Notes under the pieces: model-generated
The model's input: only the letters and a program-made list of their open reading frames with translations
What the model was told of the DNA's origin: nothing
The model's database searches: none
Program-made: the position numbers and the translations under genes
Assembly (NCBI GenBank): GCA_028290925.1
Contig: JAQGIX010000370.1
Coordinates: 1-17,468, forward strand
DNA from: Phenylobacterium sp.
Lineage (GTDB): Bacteria; Pseudomonadota; Alphaproteobacteria; Caulobacterales; Caulobacteraceae
Length of the DNA: 17,468 nt
Reading direction: 5' to 3'
Shown: piece after piece, positions 1 through 8,124 of the stretch
How positions within the stretch are numbered: position 1 is the stretch's first letter
Layout of the letters: each line of letters opens with the position of its first letter

Positions 1-758
1 TCCGCGTCCTGCCGCTGCGCCGCCACTATGCTACGGCCGGCGCGCTCGCCGCGGCGGCGATGGTGGCCGCCGTCGTGGTCCCGGCGCTGCTGCCGACCGC
101 CCCAGCCGAAGTCTACGCCACGGGCACGGGCGAGCATCGGACCGTCAATCTCGCCGACGGCTCGAAGATCGACCTCAACGCCGGCACCCGCCTTACGGTC
201 ACCCTGCGCCGCGACGAGCGCCAGGTGGTGATGGACGAGGGCCAGGCGGTGTTCGACGTGGCCGCCGACGCTCGTCGGCCGTTCCTGATCGCCGCCGGCG
301 ACCGCACCGTGCGCGTGGTCGGCACCCAATTCGACGTGCGCCGCCGGGCCGGCCGCCTGTCCGTCACCGTCACCCGCGGCACGGTCGAGGTCTCGCCGAC
401 CGGCGGCGGCGCTGGCGCAGCGTTCCGTCTGCATCCGGGCCAGCGCCTGGAGCACTCCGAAGGCGCCCTCGCCGCCAGGGTCATGACCGCCGCGCCCGAA
501 CAGGCGCTCGGCTGGCGGTCGGGACGGCTGGTCTACCGTGACCAGCCGCTGGCCGATGTCGTCGCCGACCTGAACGCCGAGTTTGACAAGCCTATCCGGG
601 TCACCGACCCGACGCTCGCCGCCGCGCCGGTCTCCGGCGTATTCATCGTCGACAACGAAGATGCGGTGCTTCGCCGCTTGGCCTTGCTGGTTTCAGCCCA
701 CACAGTACCCTCCGACGGGGGGGTCGCGTTGCAACGCAACGAGACGCCGAAGCGCTGA
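1..758 (+). CDS. FecR-family anti-sigma regulator, C-terminal part (5' truncated by window edge)
   Basis: The reading frame is open from the left edge (first full codon at base 3), so the N-terminal cytoplasmic anti-sigma region is outside the window. The visible protein begins with RRHYATAGALAAAAMVAAVV, a basic flank and a single membrane-spanning helix, so the ATG at base 60 lies inside the helix and is not the true start. A periplasmic FecR domain follows: VNLADGSKIDLNAGTRL, then a GQAVFDVA strand, then VVGTQFDVRR and VTRGTVEV. The C-terminal LGWRSGRLVYRDQPLADVV stretch is the segment that in this family contacts the receptor's STN domain. FecR proteins relay ligand occupancy of a TonB-dependent receptor to an ECF sigma factor; the receptor gene follows directly. 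The family call is secure. The ligand and the partner sigma factor cannot be read from this window. Confidence 0.93.
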   Translation, partial: RVLPLRRHYATAGALAAAAMVAAVVVPALLPTAPAEVYATGTGEHRTVNLADGSKIDLNAGTRLTVTLRRDERQVVMDEGQAVFDVAADARRPFLIAAGDRTVRVVGTQFDVRRRAGRLSVTVTRGTVEVSPTGGGAGAAFRLHPGQRLEHSEGALAARVMTAAPEQALGWRSGRLVYRDQPLADVVADLNAEFDKPIRVTDPTLAAAPVSGVFIVDNEDAVLRRLALLVSAHTVPSDGGVALQRNETPKR

Positions 759-803
759 TGAGGGTTCGGGGCGATATCCAGGCGGGGGCTGCATCTCCTA
801 GGG

Positions 804-3179
804 ATGCTCGGCGGGCTGTCGCTCAGCCTCGCGGCCGCGCGCGTTGACGCAGCCGAAGCGCGCTACCGCCTCGCCATTCCACCCAGGCCCTACGCCGACG
901 CCCTGATCGAACTGGGCGTGCAGGCCAACGTCTCGGTGATCGGGACCTCGGCCTGTGGCGTGGGCGGCTATGTCGGCGTCTCCGGAACCCTTAGCCTCGA
1001 GGAGGCGCTCACCCGCCTGACCGCCGGCGCGCGCTGCAGTTACCGGATCCTCGACCCGCGCACGGTGCGCATCTCCGAGGCGATCCAGGCCCGGGCGGCC
1101 GAGCCGGCGCGGGCCGCGCCCCTGGTGGCCGAATTGCTGGTCACCGCCACCAAGCGGCCGGCCAGCGCCAACCGCCTGCCCGCCTCGATCAGCGTCATCT
1201 CCCGCGACCAGATCGAGCTCACCGGCGCCGCCGACGTGGTGCAGACCACGGGCCAGCTGTCGGGGGTGCTGACCACCAACCTCGGGCCCGGGCGGGACAA
1301 GCTGATCCTGCGCGGCCTGTCGGACGGCGCCTTCACCGGCCGCGCGCGCTCGACGGTCGGCAGCTATCTCGACGACGCGCCGGTCAACTACAACGCCCCC
1401 GACCCGGACCTGCGCCTGGTGGACGTGGAGCGGATCGAGGTGGTGCGCGGACCGCAGGGCGCGCTCTACGGCTCGGGCTCGCTCAGCGGCATCTACCGGA
1501 TCGTCACCCGCAAGCCGGACATGAGCGCCATGGCCTTCGGCATCGCCGGCCTGACCGCCGCCACCAGGGGCGGCTCGCCGAGCAGCGAGATCGAGGGCTA
1601 CGCCAACCTGCCGCTGTATGCCGGCATGGCGGGGCTTCGCGTCGCCGGCTACCGCGATGTTCAGGGCGGCTACCTCGACAACGCCACCCTGCGGCTCTCC
1701 AACGTCGATCGCACGACCCGGGAAGGTGGCCGCGGAGCGCTGCGGTTGCAGCCCAACGAAACCTGGCAGCTCGACCTGGCGGTCACCGCTCAGCGGCTAC
1801 GCTCCAACGACACCCAGTACACGACCGCTTCCGACGCTTCGGCCGGCCCCACCTCGCGGGCCGGTCGGGTGCAGGAGGGCCACAAGAACGACTTCGGCGA
1901 AGTCAGCGCCACCCTGCGCGGCGAACTCGGCTGGGCGACGCTGCGCTCGACGACGGCCTTCATCGACCACGTGTTCTCAAGCCAATACGACGCCTCGACG
2001 CCCGATGTGCTCAACCAGTTCGGCGCCAGCCCTTCCGCCCTCGGGGTCTATTACGAGCGGACACGGGTCAACATGTGGGTGCACGACACGGTGCTGCGCT
2101 CCTCCCGGCCGGGCCCGCTCAGCTGGATCGTCGGGCTCGGAGGGATCGCCACCGTCGAGAAGACCGCCTCGGTCCTCGATATCCAGGCCGTCCACGGCCC
2201 GCTGCAGCGGGTCTACGACGAACAACGTCACGATCGGGTGCGGGAAGCCGCCGTCTACGGCGAGGCGTCCTACGAGTTCGCCCCCAGCTGGACGGCGGCC
2301 CTGGGCGGGCGCCTGTTCACCAGCGAGGTGAAGACCGGCTCCGAGATCGCCGCCCTGCCGTCGGGCGGCCCGCACAGCTTCGCCGCCTCTCGCAGGTTTC
2401 AGGGCTTCTCGCCGAAGCTCTCGCTGCAGCACGAGTTCGCCTCCGGCGACCTGGTCTACGCCCTGTTCTCCGAGGGTTTTCGGCCCGGCGGCTTCAATTC
2501 GGGCAACTTCATCCTGCCGCTGCGGCCGAGCCGCATCAGCTTCGCGCCCGATCGTCTGCGCAACTACGAGGCGGGCCTGAAGTCCCAGTTGTTCGACAAG
2601 CGCATGGCGATCCGCAGCGCCGTCTTCTTCGACCAGTGGAAGAACATCCAGAGCGACCAATATCGGGTCAATGGCCTGCCGTTCACCGGCAACGCCGGCG
2701 ACGCCGAGATCTGGGGCTGGGAGAGCGAGGTGAGCTACGCCTTCGACTTCGGCCTGTCGGTCCAGGCGAACGGCCTCGTGGCGTCGTCGAAGATCACCCG
2801 GCCCAACCTGGACTTCGCTCCGCAGCTCATCAACAGCCTGCCGGGGGTGCCGAAGCTCTCCGGCGGGCTCCTGGCGGTCTATCAGCACCCGCTGCCCCGT
2901 AACCTGACCCTGCGCCTCGTGGGCGAAACCAGCTATGTCGGCCGCTCGGCCCTGTCCTTCGACGCCGCGACCCCGTCGCAGATGGGCCCGTACGCGAGCA
3001 CCAAGTTATCCGCCCAGGTGGCGGGCCGCGGCTGGAGCGCCACCATGTTCGTCGCCAACCCCACCGACAACCGCGGCGACACCTTCGCCTACGGCAATCC
3101 CTTCACTTTCGGATCGGTCCGCCAGTCCACGCCGCAGCGTCCGCGCACCATCGGCCTGCGGCTGGCGGCCAGTTACTAG
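804..3179 (+). CDS. TonB-dependent outer-membrane receptor with N-terminal STN signalling domain
   Basis: This is an outer-membrane beta-barrel that imports a ligand using TonB energy and, through its STN domain, signals to the FecR encoded just upstream. From the ATG at 804 (791 aa): signal-like hydrophobic stretch at residues 2-17, STN domain about 20-92 (cysteines 51 and 78), TonB box ELLVTAT about 110-116, and plug about 120-232 with the typical VERIEVVRGPQGALYGSGS. A barrel follows, ending in an aromatic residue (RLAASY). The start is doubtful: ATG 804 has no spaced Shine-Dalgarno and the resulting leader lacks basic residues. The same frame runs on upstream as RRGLHLLG, which would complete a good signal peptide, but it has no start codon. 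An ATG at 758 overlapping the fecR stop is in another frame. A one-base indel in the G-run 784-788 would join them. The ligand is unknown; iron chelate or another large nutrient is possible. Confidence 0.9.
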   Translation: MLGGLSLSLAAARVDAAEARYRLAIPPRPYADALIELGVQANVSVIGTSACGVGGYVGVSGTLSLEEALTRLTAGARCSYRILDPRTVRISEAIQARAAEPARAAPLVAELLVTATKRPASANRLPASISVISRDQIELTGAADVVQTTGQLSGVLTTNLGPGRDKLILRGLSDGAFTGRARSTVGSYLDDAPVNYNAPDPDLRLVDVERIEVVRGPQGALYGSGSLSGIYRIVTRKPDMSAMAFGIAGLTAATRGGSPSSEIEGYANLPLYAGMAGLRVAGYRDVQGGYLDNATLRLSNVDRTTREGGRGALRLQPNETWQLDLAVTAQRLRSNDTQYTTASDASAGPTSRAGRVQEGHKNDFGEVSATLRGELGWATLRSTTAFIDHVFSSQYDASTPDVLNQFGASPSALGVYYERTRVNMWVHDTVLRSSRPGPLSWIVGLGGIATVEKTASVLDIQAVHGPLQRVYDEQRHDRVREAAVYGEASYEFAPSWTAALGGRLFTSEVKTGSEIAALPSGGPHSFAASRRFQGFSPKLSLQHEFASGDLVYALFSEGFRPGGFNSGNFILPLRPSRISFAPDRLRNYEAGLKSQLFDKRMAIRSAVFFDQWKNIQSDQYRVNGLPFTGNAGDAEIWGWESEVSYAFDFGLSVQANGLVASSKITRPNLDFAPQLINSLPGVPKLSGGLLAVYQHPLPRNLTLRLVGETSYVGRSALSFDAATPSQMGPYASTKLSAQVAGRGWSATMFVANPTDNRGDTFAYGNPFTFGSVRQSTPQRPRTIGLRLAASY

Positions 3180-3234
3180 GGCAATCTGCAAGCTTCACTG
3201 GGGGGAGCCTGCGGCGGGCGCCGTCTTACGAGTA

Positions 3235-3249
3235 CGGACAAGATGTCCG
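3235..3249. repeat. Short perfect inverted repeat in the leader of the glycosyltransferase gene
   Basis: CGGACA and TGTCCG flank a three-base loop (AGA). It sits 5 bases upstream of the Shine-Dalgarno of the GTG-started glycosyltransferase gene, so it could be a small RNA hairpin limiting initiation or an operator. No U-tract follows, so it is not an obvious terminator. A 6-bp stem can occur by chance in DNA this rich in GC. Confidence 0.3.
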
Positions 3250-3253
3250 CCAC

Positions 3254-3260
3254 GGGAGGA
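3254..3260 (+). promoter_or_regulatory. Shine-Dalgarno GGGAGGA fixing the GTG start of the glycosyltransferase
   Basis: GGGAGGA ends 7 bases before the GTG at 3268 and matches the 16S anti-Shine-Dalgarno well. The same frame is open far upstream into the receptor gene, so this site is what decides the start. A second in-frame GTG at 3274 would sit 13 bases away, which is less favourable. Confidence 0.7.
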
Positions 3261-3267
3261 CGGGTTC

Positions 3268-4092
3268 GTGGGGGTGAGACTTTCGGCCTTGGTCTGCGTG
3301 CAGAACCAGGACGCCCAGCTCGCGGAATGCCTGCGCGGGCTGTCATTTTGCGACGAGATCGTGGTCGTGGCCGATCGGTGCACGGACCGCTCGCTGGAGA
3401 TCGCGCGCCGGGCGGGCGCGGTGGTCATCGCCGGCATCCTCCCCCTGGAAAACCAACGCAAGCTGGCGGGCCTCGCGGCATGCTCCGGTGACTGGATCCT
3501 GGAGATCCAGCCGGACGAGCGCATCGATTCGGCGCTGGCCTGGGAAATTCGCGCGACCCTGAAGATGGGCGCGAACGGCGATCATTTCGAAATCCCGGTG
3601 CACAACTACCTGGGGGATGGCGTCGTGCGGCAAGGCTGGACGGGCGGCCTGGGCGAGATGGACGCCGTGCGGCTCTACCGGCCGGGCGTGAAGCAATGGC
3701 AGGCCCGTCGGCGCGACGCCGGGCGGGTGGTCTGCGGACGTTCGGCCGGGGGGCTGAAGGGCGCGATCCGGCGGACCGCGGGCCGCGACGTCAACGATCT
3801 GGTGGAACGCTTCAACCGGCTGACCGCGCTCCGGGCCGAAGACCTGGCGGACGCGTGCGATCCCGGCGCCCTGACGCCGGCGGTGGCCGCGGGCCTCAGC
3901 GGCTTCTTCCGCAGCTATCTCCTCCGCGCCGGTTGGCGCGAGGGCGGCGTAGGCCTGTGCCTGGCGCTGCTCGCCGGCTTCTATCCGGTGGTCTCGCACC
4001 TGAAGGCCAAGGAGACGCTGGGCGCGCGGCTACGCGCCGTGGCCGCCAAGCCGCGGCCGGGCTATCGCGAGGTCGTGGGCTTCGGCGCGTGA
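3268..4092 (+). CDS. Family 2 glycosyltransferase (WaaE/LgtF-like)
   Basis: This is a predicted 274-residue GT-A glycosyltransferase, of the small soluble or membrane-associated type that adds a sugar from a nucleotide-sugar donor to lipopolysaccharide core or another surface glycan. The N-terminus RLSALVCVQNQDAQLAECL is the family's first strand and loop. It is followed by CDEIVVVADRCTDRSLEIA (residues 28-46), the donor-binding DxxSTD-like loop. WILEIQPDERI (76-86) aligns with the usual W-[IV]-L-x-[IL]-D-A-D-E-R, but the first Asp of the metal-binding DxD is Gln81. The C-terminus has the family's aromatic segment (FFRSYLLRAGWREGGVGL) and a hydrophobic stretch ending in a HLKAKE motif. The GTG start at 3268 is chosen from a strong Shine-Dalgarno. 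It stands apart from its neighbours (88 bases after the receptor, 114 before paoA). The sugar and acceptor are unknown, and reduced activity is possible given Gln81. Confidence 0.85.
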   Translation: MGVRLSALVCVQNQDAQLAECLRGLSFCDEIVVVADRCTDRSLEIARRAGAVVIAGILPLENQRKLAGLAACSGDWILEIQPDERIDSALAWEIRATLKMGANGDHFEIPVHNYLGDGVVRQGWTGGLGEMDAVRLYRPGVKQWQARRRDAGRVVCGRSAGGLKGAIRRTAGRDVNDLVERFNRLTALRAEDLADACDPGALTPAVAAGLSGFFRSYLLRAGWREGGVGLCLALLAGFYPVVSHLKAKETLGARLRAVAAKPRPGYREVVGFGA

Positions 4093-4206
4093 GCTTCGGC
4101 CCTTCCAGGACCGGCGTCTGACCGACCATCGCTGCTGAGCCGCGGGTCCCGGAACCGGCGCCCTCGCCCGACTGTTGCAGGTTGAGGCTCCATCCTGCGC
4201 GGCGCC

Positions 4207-4821
4207 ATGCCCAAACGAACCCCATACCGTGGACCCAGCCGCCGAGGCGTGCTGGCCGGCGCCGGCGGCTCCGCCGCCGTGCTTGGCCTCGCCGCGACAA
4301 CCTCGACCGCCGCGCCGGCCAACCCAGGAGGTCACTCCGCCATGGAGATGACGCTCAACGTCAACGGCCGCGACCATCGCCTCTCGCTGGATTCCCGGAC
4401 CACCCTGCTCGACGCCCTGCGCGAGCACATCGGCCTGACCGGCTCGAAGAAGGGCTGCGACCAGGGGCAGTGCGGCGCCTGCACGGTGCACCTCGCCGGT
4501 CGCCGCGTGCTGTCGTGCCTGACCCTGGCCGCCGCGGTCCAGGGTCGCGCCGTCACCACGGTGGAAGGCCTGGCGCAGGGCGAGAACCTGCACCCCATGC
4601 AGGCCGCCTTCATCGCGCACGACGCCTTCCAGTGCGGCTACTGCACGCCCGGCCAGCTGATGTCGGCGGTGGCCTGCGTCCGCGAGGGCCACGCCGCCAG
4701 CGATGAGGCCATCCGCGAATATATGAGCGGCAATCTCTGCCGCTGCGGCGCCTATCCGAAGATCGTCGCCGCGATCCGCGAGGCGGCCCCCCAAATGGCC
4801 CCGAAGATGGAACGCGCCTGA
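4207..4821 (+). CDS. paoA: Aldehyde oxidoreductase iron-sulfur subunit with Tat signal
   Basis: This is the small electron-transfer subunit of the PaoABC periplasmic aldehyde oxidoreductase (xanthine dehydrogenase family), carrying two [2Fe-2S] clusters between the molybdenum site and FAD. The 204-aa product starts with a twin-arginine signal: SRRGVLAG at 11-18, a hydrophobic run to about 30, and a small-residue region ending STAAPA near 38. The plant-ferredoxin-like cluster uses C84, C89, C92 and C104. The second, helical cluster uses C143, C146 (QCGYCTPGQ), C178 and C180 (NLCRCGAYP). This matches E. coli PaoA, which is also Tat-targeted and carries its partners across the membrane. ATG 4207 has no clear Shine-Dalgarno; an in-frame stop at 4183 rules out a longer form. 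A good AGGAGGT precedes an in-frame ATG at 4342, which would give a signal-less form from M46. The stop overlaps the paoB start by one base. Confidence 0.93.
   Translation: MPKRTPYRGPSRRGVLAGAGGSAAVLGLAATTSTAAPANPGGHSAMEMTLNVNGRDHRLSLDSRTTLLDALREHIGLTGSKKGCDQGQCGACTVHLAGRRVLSCLTLAAAVQGRAVTTVEGLAQGENLHPMQAAFIAHDAFQCGYCTPGQLMSAVACVREGHAASDEAIREYMSGNLCRCGAYPKIVAAIREAAPQMAPKMERA
4326..4332 (+). promoter_or_regulatory. Internal Shine-Dalgarno AGGAGGT in paoA ahead of ATG 4342
   Basis: AGGAGGT lies 9 bases upstream of the in-frame ATG at 4342 (M46), exactly where the conserved ferredoxin domain begins. It also encodes Pro-Gly-Gly, so it could be chance, but it is a far better ribosome site than anything before the annotated start at 4207. 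If used, it yields a 159-aa cytoplasmic form with all eight cluster cysteines and no Tat signal. Confidence 0.45.
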
Positions 4822-5846
4822 TGCGCCCGTTCCGCTATGAGCACGCCGCCGACCGCGAGGCGGCCCTGCAGGCCGGCCGGTCGGCGGCGGCCGCGGCGGG
4901 CGAGGCGCATGTCCGCGCGCCCGTCCAGTACCTCGCCGGCGGCACCACCTTGATCGACCTGATGAAGCTCGACGTCATGCGGCCGGAGGTCGTGGTCGAC
5001 ATCAACGGCCTGGCCCGCCAGCACGGCGAGATCCGCAGCGGGCCGGACGGCCTGCAGCTGGGCGCCTTGGTCCGCATGGCCGACGCCGCGGAACATCCGG
5101 CGGTGCGGCGCGACTACCCGGTGATCGCCCAATCCCTTGAGCTGGCCGCCAGCCAGCAGCTGCGCAACATGGCGAGCCTCGGCGGCAACGTCCTGCAGCG
5201 GACCCGTTGCAACTACTTCCGCGACGTGACCTGGGCCGCCTGCAACAAGCGGGCCCCCGGCTCCGGCTGCGCGGCGATCGGCGGCCCGGACCGCGGGATG
5301 GCGGTGCTGGGGGTCAGCGAGCACTGCATCGCCAACTATCCCGGCGACTTCGCAGGCGCCTTGGCCGCGCTGGGCGCCACCGTCGACATCGAGGGGCCAG
5401 GCGGCCGCCGGGTGATCCCGTTCGAAGAGTTGCACCGCCTGCCGGGCGATACGCCGCACATTGAGACCAACCTCGCACCCGGCGAGCTGATCACCGGCTT
5501 TTCCGTGCCGGCCGGGCCGTGGACGCGGCGCTCGCTCTACCTGAAGATCCGCGACCGGCAATCCTATGAGTTCGCCATCGCCTCGGCCGCGGTGGCCCTC
5601 GACCTCGACGCCGGGGTGGTGCGCGAGGCCCGCGTCGCGCTGGGCGGCATGGTCGCCAAGCCCTGGCGGAGCCACGAGGCGGAGGCCGCCCTGCGCGGTC
5701 ATCCGCTCACCGAGGGCTCGGCCCAGGCCGCGGCCGCGGCGGCCTTCGCCCAGGCGGTGGTCCACGGCGAAGACCGCTTCAAGCCGGAGCTCGGCCGCCG
5801 CACCCTGGTCCGCGCCCTGCTGCAGTGCGCCGCGATGGAGATCTGA
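4821..5846 (+). CDS. paoB: Aldehyde oxidoreductase FAD-binding subunit with [4Fe-4S] insertion
   Basis: This is the FAD subunit of PaoABC (341 aa), passing electrons from the iron-sulfur subunit to FAD and on to the acceptor. The FAD-binding signature YLAGGTTLIDLMKLDV lies at residues 37-52, and the second flavin loop NMASLGGNVLQRTRC at 116-130. Four cysteines, C130, C141, C150 and C169, fall in an insertion with the spacing known for the [4Fe-4S] cluster that distinguishes PaoB from ordinary xanthine dehydrogenase FAD subunits. The C-terminal CO-dehydrogenase-flavoprotein domain follows (LYLKIRDRQSYEFAIASAAV at about 240-260). No signal peptide is present, as expected for a subunit exported folded together with Tat-bearing PaoA. 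The ATG overlaps the paoA stop (TGATG), indicating translational coupling; paoC begins one base after this gene's stop. Confidence 0.93.
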   Translation: MRPFRYEHAADREAALQAGRSAAAAAGEAHVRAPVQYLAGGTTLIDLMKLDVMRPEVVVDINGLARQHGEIRSGPDGLQLGALVRMADAAEHPAVRRDYPVIAQSLELAASQQLRNMASLGGNVLQRTRCNYFRDVTWAACNKRAPGSGCAAIGGPDRGMAVLGVSEHCIANYPGDFAGALAALGATVDIEGPGGRRVIPFEELHRLPGDTPHIETNLAPGELITGFSVPAGPWTRRSLYLKIRDRQSYEFAIASAAVALDLDAGVVREARVALGGMVAKPWRSHEAEAALRGHPLTEGSAQAAAAAAFAQAVVHGEDRFKPELGRRTLVRALLQCAAMEI

Positions 5847-5847
5847 G

Positions 5848-8124
5848 ATGGCCGACGACGCAGGACGCCCGACAGGAGGCCTCATCGGCCAGCCCCACGT
5901 CCGGATCGACGGCCGGCTGAAGGTCACCGGCCAGGCCCGCTATCCGGCCGACGAGCCGCTCGCCAATCCTGCCTACGCCTACCTGGTGATCAGCGCGATC
6001 TCCCGAGGCCGCGTCGCGGGCATGGATCTCGCCGCGACCAAGGCGACCCCCGGCGTGATCGACGTCCTCACCCACGAGAACGTCGGCCAGGAGGTGAAAC
6101 CGCCGATGGGGCCCGACGGCAAGCCCACCACCACGACCCTGGAGAGCGACCAGATCTGGCACGACGGCCAGATCATCGCCGTGGTGCTGGCGGAAACCTA
6201 CGAAGCCGCCCGCGAAGGCGCCTACAAGGTGGTCGTCCGCTACGCCGCCGAGGCGCCCAGCGCCACCTTCGACTCCCCCGGCGTCGAGGTCGAACCGCTC
6301 AAGGCGAACGAAACGCGGCACGATCCGGCGAAGGGCGACGCGGCGGCCGCCTTCGCCGCGGCGCCGGTCAAGATCGACGCCCGGTACGACACGCCGATCC
6401 AGCACCACAATCCCCTCGAGCTGTTCTCCACCACCTGCGTCTGGGAGGGCCCGAAGCTCACCATCCACGAGGGGACCCAGAACCTCTACTGGCTGAAAGG
6501 GTCGGTCGCCGGCCAGCTCGGGCTCGATCTCGCCGACGTGCGGACCATTTCGCGGTTCGTCGGCGGCGGCTTCGGCTCCAAGGGCGCGCCCACCTCGCGG
6601 ACCGCCTGGATCGCCGTGGCGGCCCGGCGGCTGAAGCGCCCCGTCAAGCTTGTCACCACCCGCGATCAGGGCTTCACCATCGCCACCCATCGGGCCGAGA
6701 CCCGCCATCACCTGCAGTTGGGCGCGACCCCCGACGGACGGCTCACCGCGCTGGTCCATGAGGGATGGGAGGTGAGCTCCCGGCCCTCGAGCTACAACGT
6801 CTCGGGCACGGCGACGACGGCCCGGATGTACGCCTGCCCGAACATCGCCACCAAGGTGACGGTGGTCCACGCCGACCGGAACACCCCGGGCTTCATGCGC
6901 GCCCCGCCGGACACCCCCTACATGTTCGCCCTCGAGTGCGGCATGGACGAGCTCGCCTATGCGCTGGGCAAGGACCCGATCGAGCTCAGACGGATCAACG
7001 ACACCCAGACCGATCCGGTGAGCGGCAAGCCCTACTCCAGCCGCTCGCTGATGAAGTGTTTCGACGCCGCGGCCGGCAAGTTCGGCTGGGCCAAGCGCGA
7101 TCCCAAGCCCGGCTCCATGCGCGATGGAGACTGGCTCGTGGGCTACGGCTGCGCGACCGCCTGCTATCCCTGCAACATCGGACCGGCCGCCGCGCGCCTG
7201 TCGCTGACCCCCAAGGGCAAGGCGACGATCCAGCTCGCCGGCCACGAGCTCGGCACCGGCGCCTACACGCTGCTGGCCATCGTTGTCGCCGACCGCCTGG
7301 GCCTGCAGGTCGACGACGTCCAGGTGATGATGGGCGATTCCGACCTGCCGCCGGTCCCCGGCGCCGGCGGGTCGAACAACGCCGCCTCGACCTCGAATGT
7401 CGCGGCCAAGGCCTGCGAGGCGATCCGCCAGCGGCTGGCCATGGCGGCCGTGCGGACCAACGCCGGGATCTTCGCCGGGGTTGATCCGGCCACGCTGACG
7501 CTCGTGAACCGCGCGCTGGTCGGGCCGGACGGCCGCAGCGAACCCCTGGAGACGGCGGCGAGCCGCGTCTCGCCCGGCGCCATCGAGGCGCACGTGGAGA
7601 ACGTGCCGCAGGGCTTGCCGCCGGACGCCGCCGCCGCCCTCTACCATGGCCGGGCCAGCCTGTTGCGCGGCCAGAGCCGCGAGGACGTGACCGCCTTCGC
7701 CTTCGGGGCCCAGTTCGTGGAGATTCGCGTGCACCGGCGCACCTGCGAGATCCGCGCCCCGCGCGCCGTCGCGGCCTTCGCGTCGGGAACCATCGTCAAT
7801 CCGCTGGCCGCCCACAGCCAGTACCAGGGCGGGGCCATCTGGGGGATCGGTTCAGCCCTGCACGAGCAGACCGAGATCGACCTGCGGACGGCCCGCTACG
7901 TGAACCACAACATCGCCGACTATCTGGTCCCGGTGAACGCCGACATCGGCGAGGTCGACGTCATCTTCGTGCCCGAGGAGGACCACGAGGTGAACCCGCT
8001 GGGCGTCAAGGGCATCGGCGAGATCGGCATCGTCGGCATGAACGCCGCGATCGCCAACGCGGTGTTCCACGCCACCGGCAGGCGCATCCGCAAGCTGCCG
8101 ATCCGCATCGAGGACCTGCTCTGA
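5848..8124 (+). CDS. paoC: Aldehyde oxidoreductase molybdopterin-binding catalytic subunit
   Basis: This is the catalytic subunit (758 aa), carrying the molybdenum cofactor that hydroxylates aldehydes, aromatic ones in characterised relatives, to carboxylic acids. The start is the ATG one base after the paoB stop, with GGAG at 5837-5840. The open frame continues upstream inside paoB but that part is not real. Visible family motifs: N-terminal aldehyde oxidase a/b hammerhead region (VRIDGRLKVTGQARYPAD), GGGFGSKG at 239-246, FMRAPPDTP near 349-357, GTGAYTLLA near 469, and the cofactor loop PGAGGSNNAASTSNV near 505-519. KGIGEIGIVG near the C-terminus contains the catalytic base Glu725, equivalent to the conserved GxGE glutamate. 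No frameshift is seen and length is usual. No signal peptide, consistent with piggyback Tat export. No XdhC-like maturation gene follows, unlike E. coli paoABCD. Confidence 0.94.
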   Translation: MADDAGRPTGGLIGQPHVRIDGRLKVTGQARYPADEPLANPAYAYLVISAISRGRVAGMDLAATKATPGVIDVLTHENVGQEVKPPMGPDGKPTTTTLESDQIWHDGQIIAVVLAETYEAAREGAYKVVVRYAAEAPSATFDSPGVEVEPLKANETRHDPAKGDAAAAFAAAPVKIDARYDTPIQHHNPLELFSTTCVWEGPKLTIHEGTQNLYWLKGSVAGQLGLDLADVRTISRFVGGGFGSKGAPTSRTAWIAVAARRLKRPVKLVTTRDQGFTIATHRAETRHHLQLGATPDGRLTALVHEGWEVSSRPSSYNVSGTATTARMYACPNIATKVTVVHADRNTPGFMRAPPDTPYMFALECGMDELAYALGKDPIELRRINDTQTDPVSGKPYSSRSLMKCFDAAAGKFGWAKRDPKPGSMRDGDWLVGYGCATACYPCNIGPAAARLSLTPKGKATIQLAGHELGTGAYTLLAIVVADRLGLQVDDVQVMMGDSDLPPVPGAGGSNNAASTSNVAAKACEAIRQRLAMAAVRTNAGIFAGVDPATLTLVNRALVGPDGRSEPLETAASRVSPGAIEAHVENVPQGLPPDAAAALYHGRASLLRGQSREDVTAFAFGAQFVEIRVHRRTCEIRAPRAVAAFASGTIVNPLAAHSQYQGGAIWGIGSALHEQTEIDLRTARYVNHNIADYLVPVNADIGEVDVIFVPEEDHEVNPLGVKGIGEIGIVGMNAAIANAVFHATGRRIRKLPIRIEDLL

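Noticed and set aside
5779..7815. A 678-codon open frame on the - strand opposite paoB/paoC
   Set aside because: It is exactly antisense to the strongly conserved paoC, with a low-complexity Gly/Ala/Arg/His-rich product. Long antisense frames are routine in DNA with such G/C-rich third positions.
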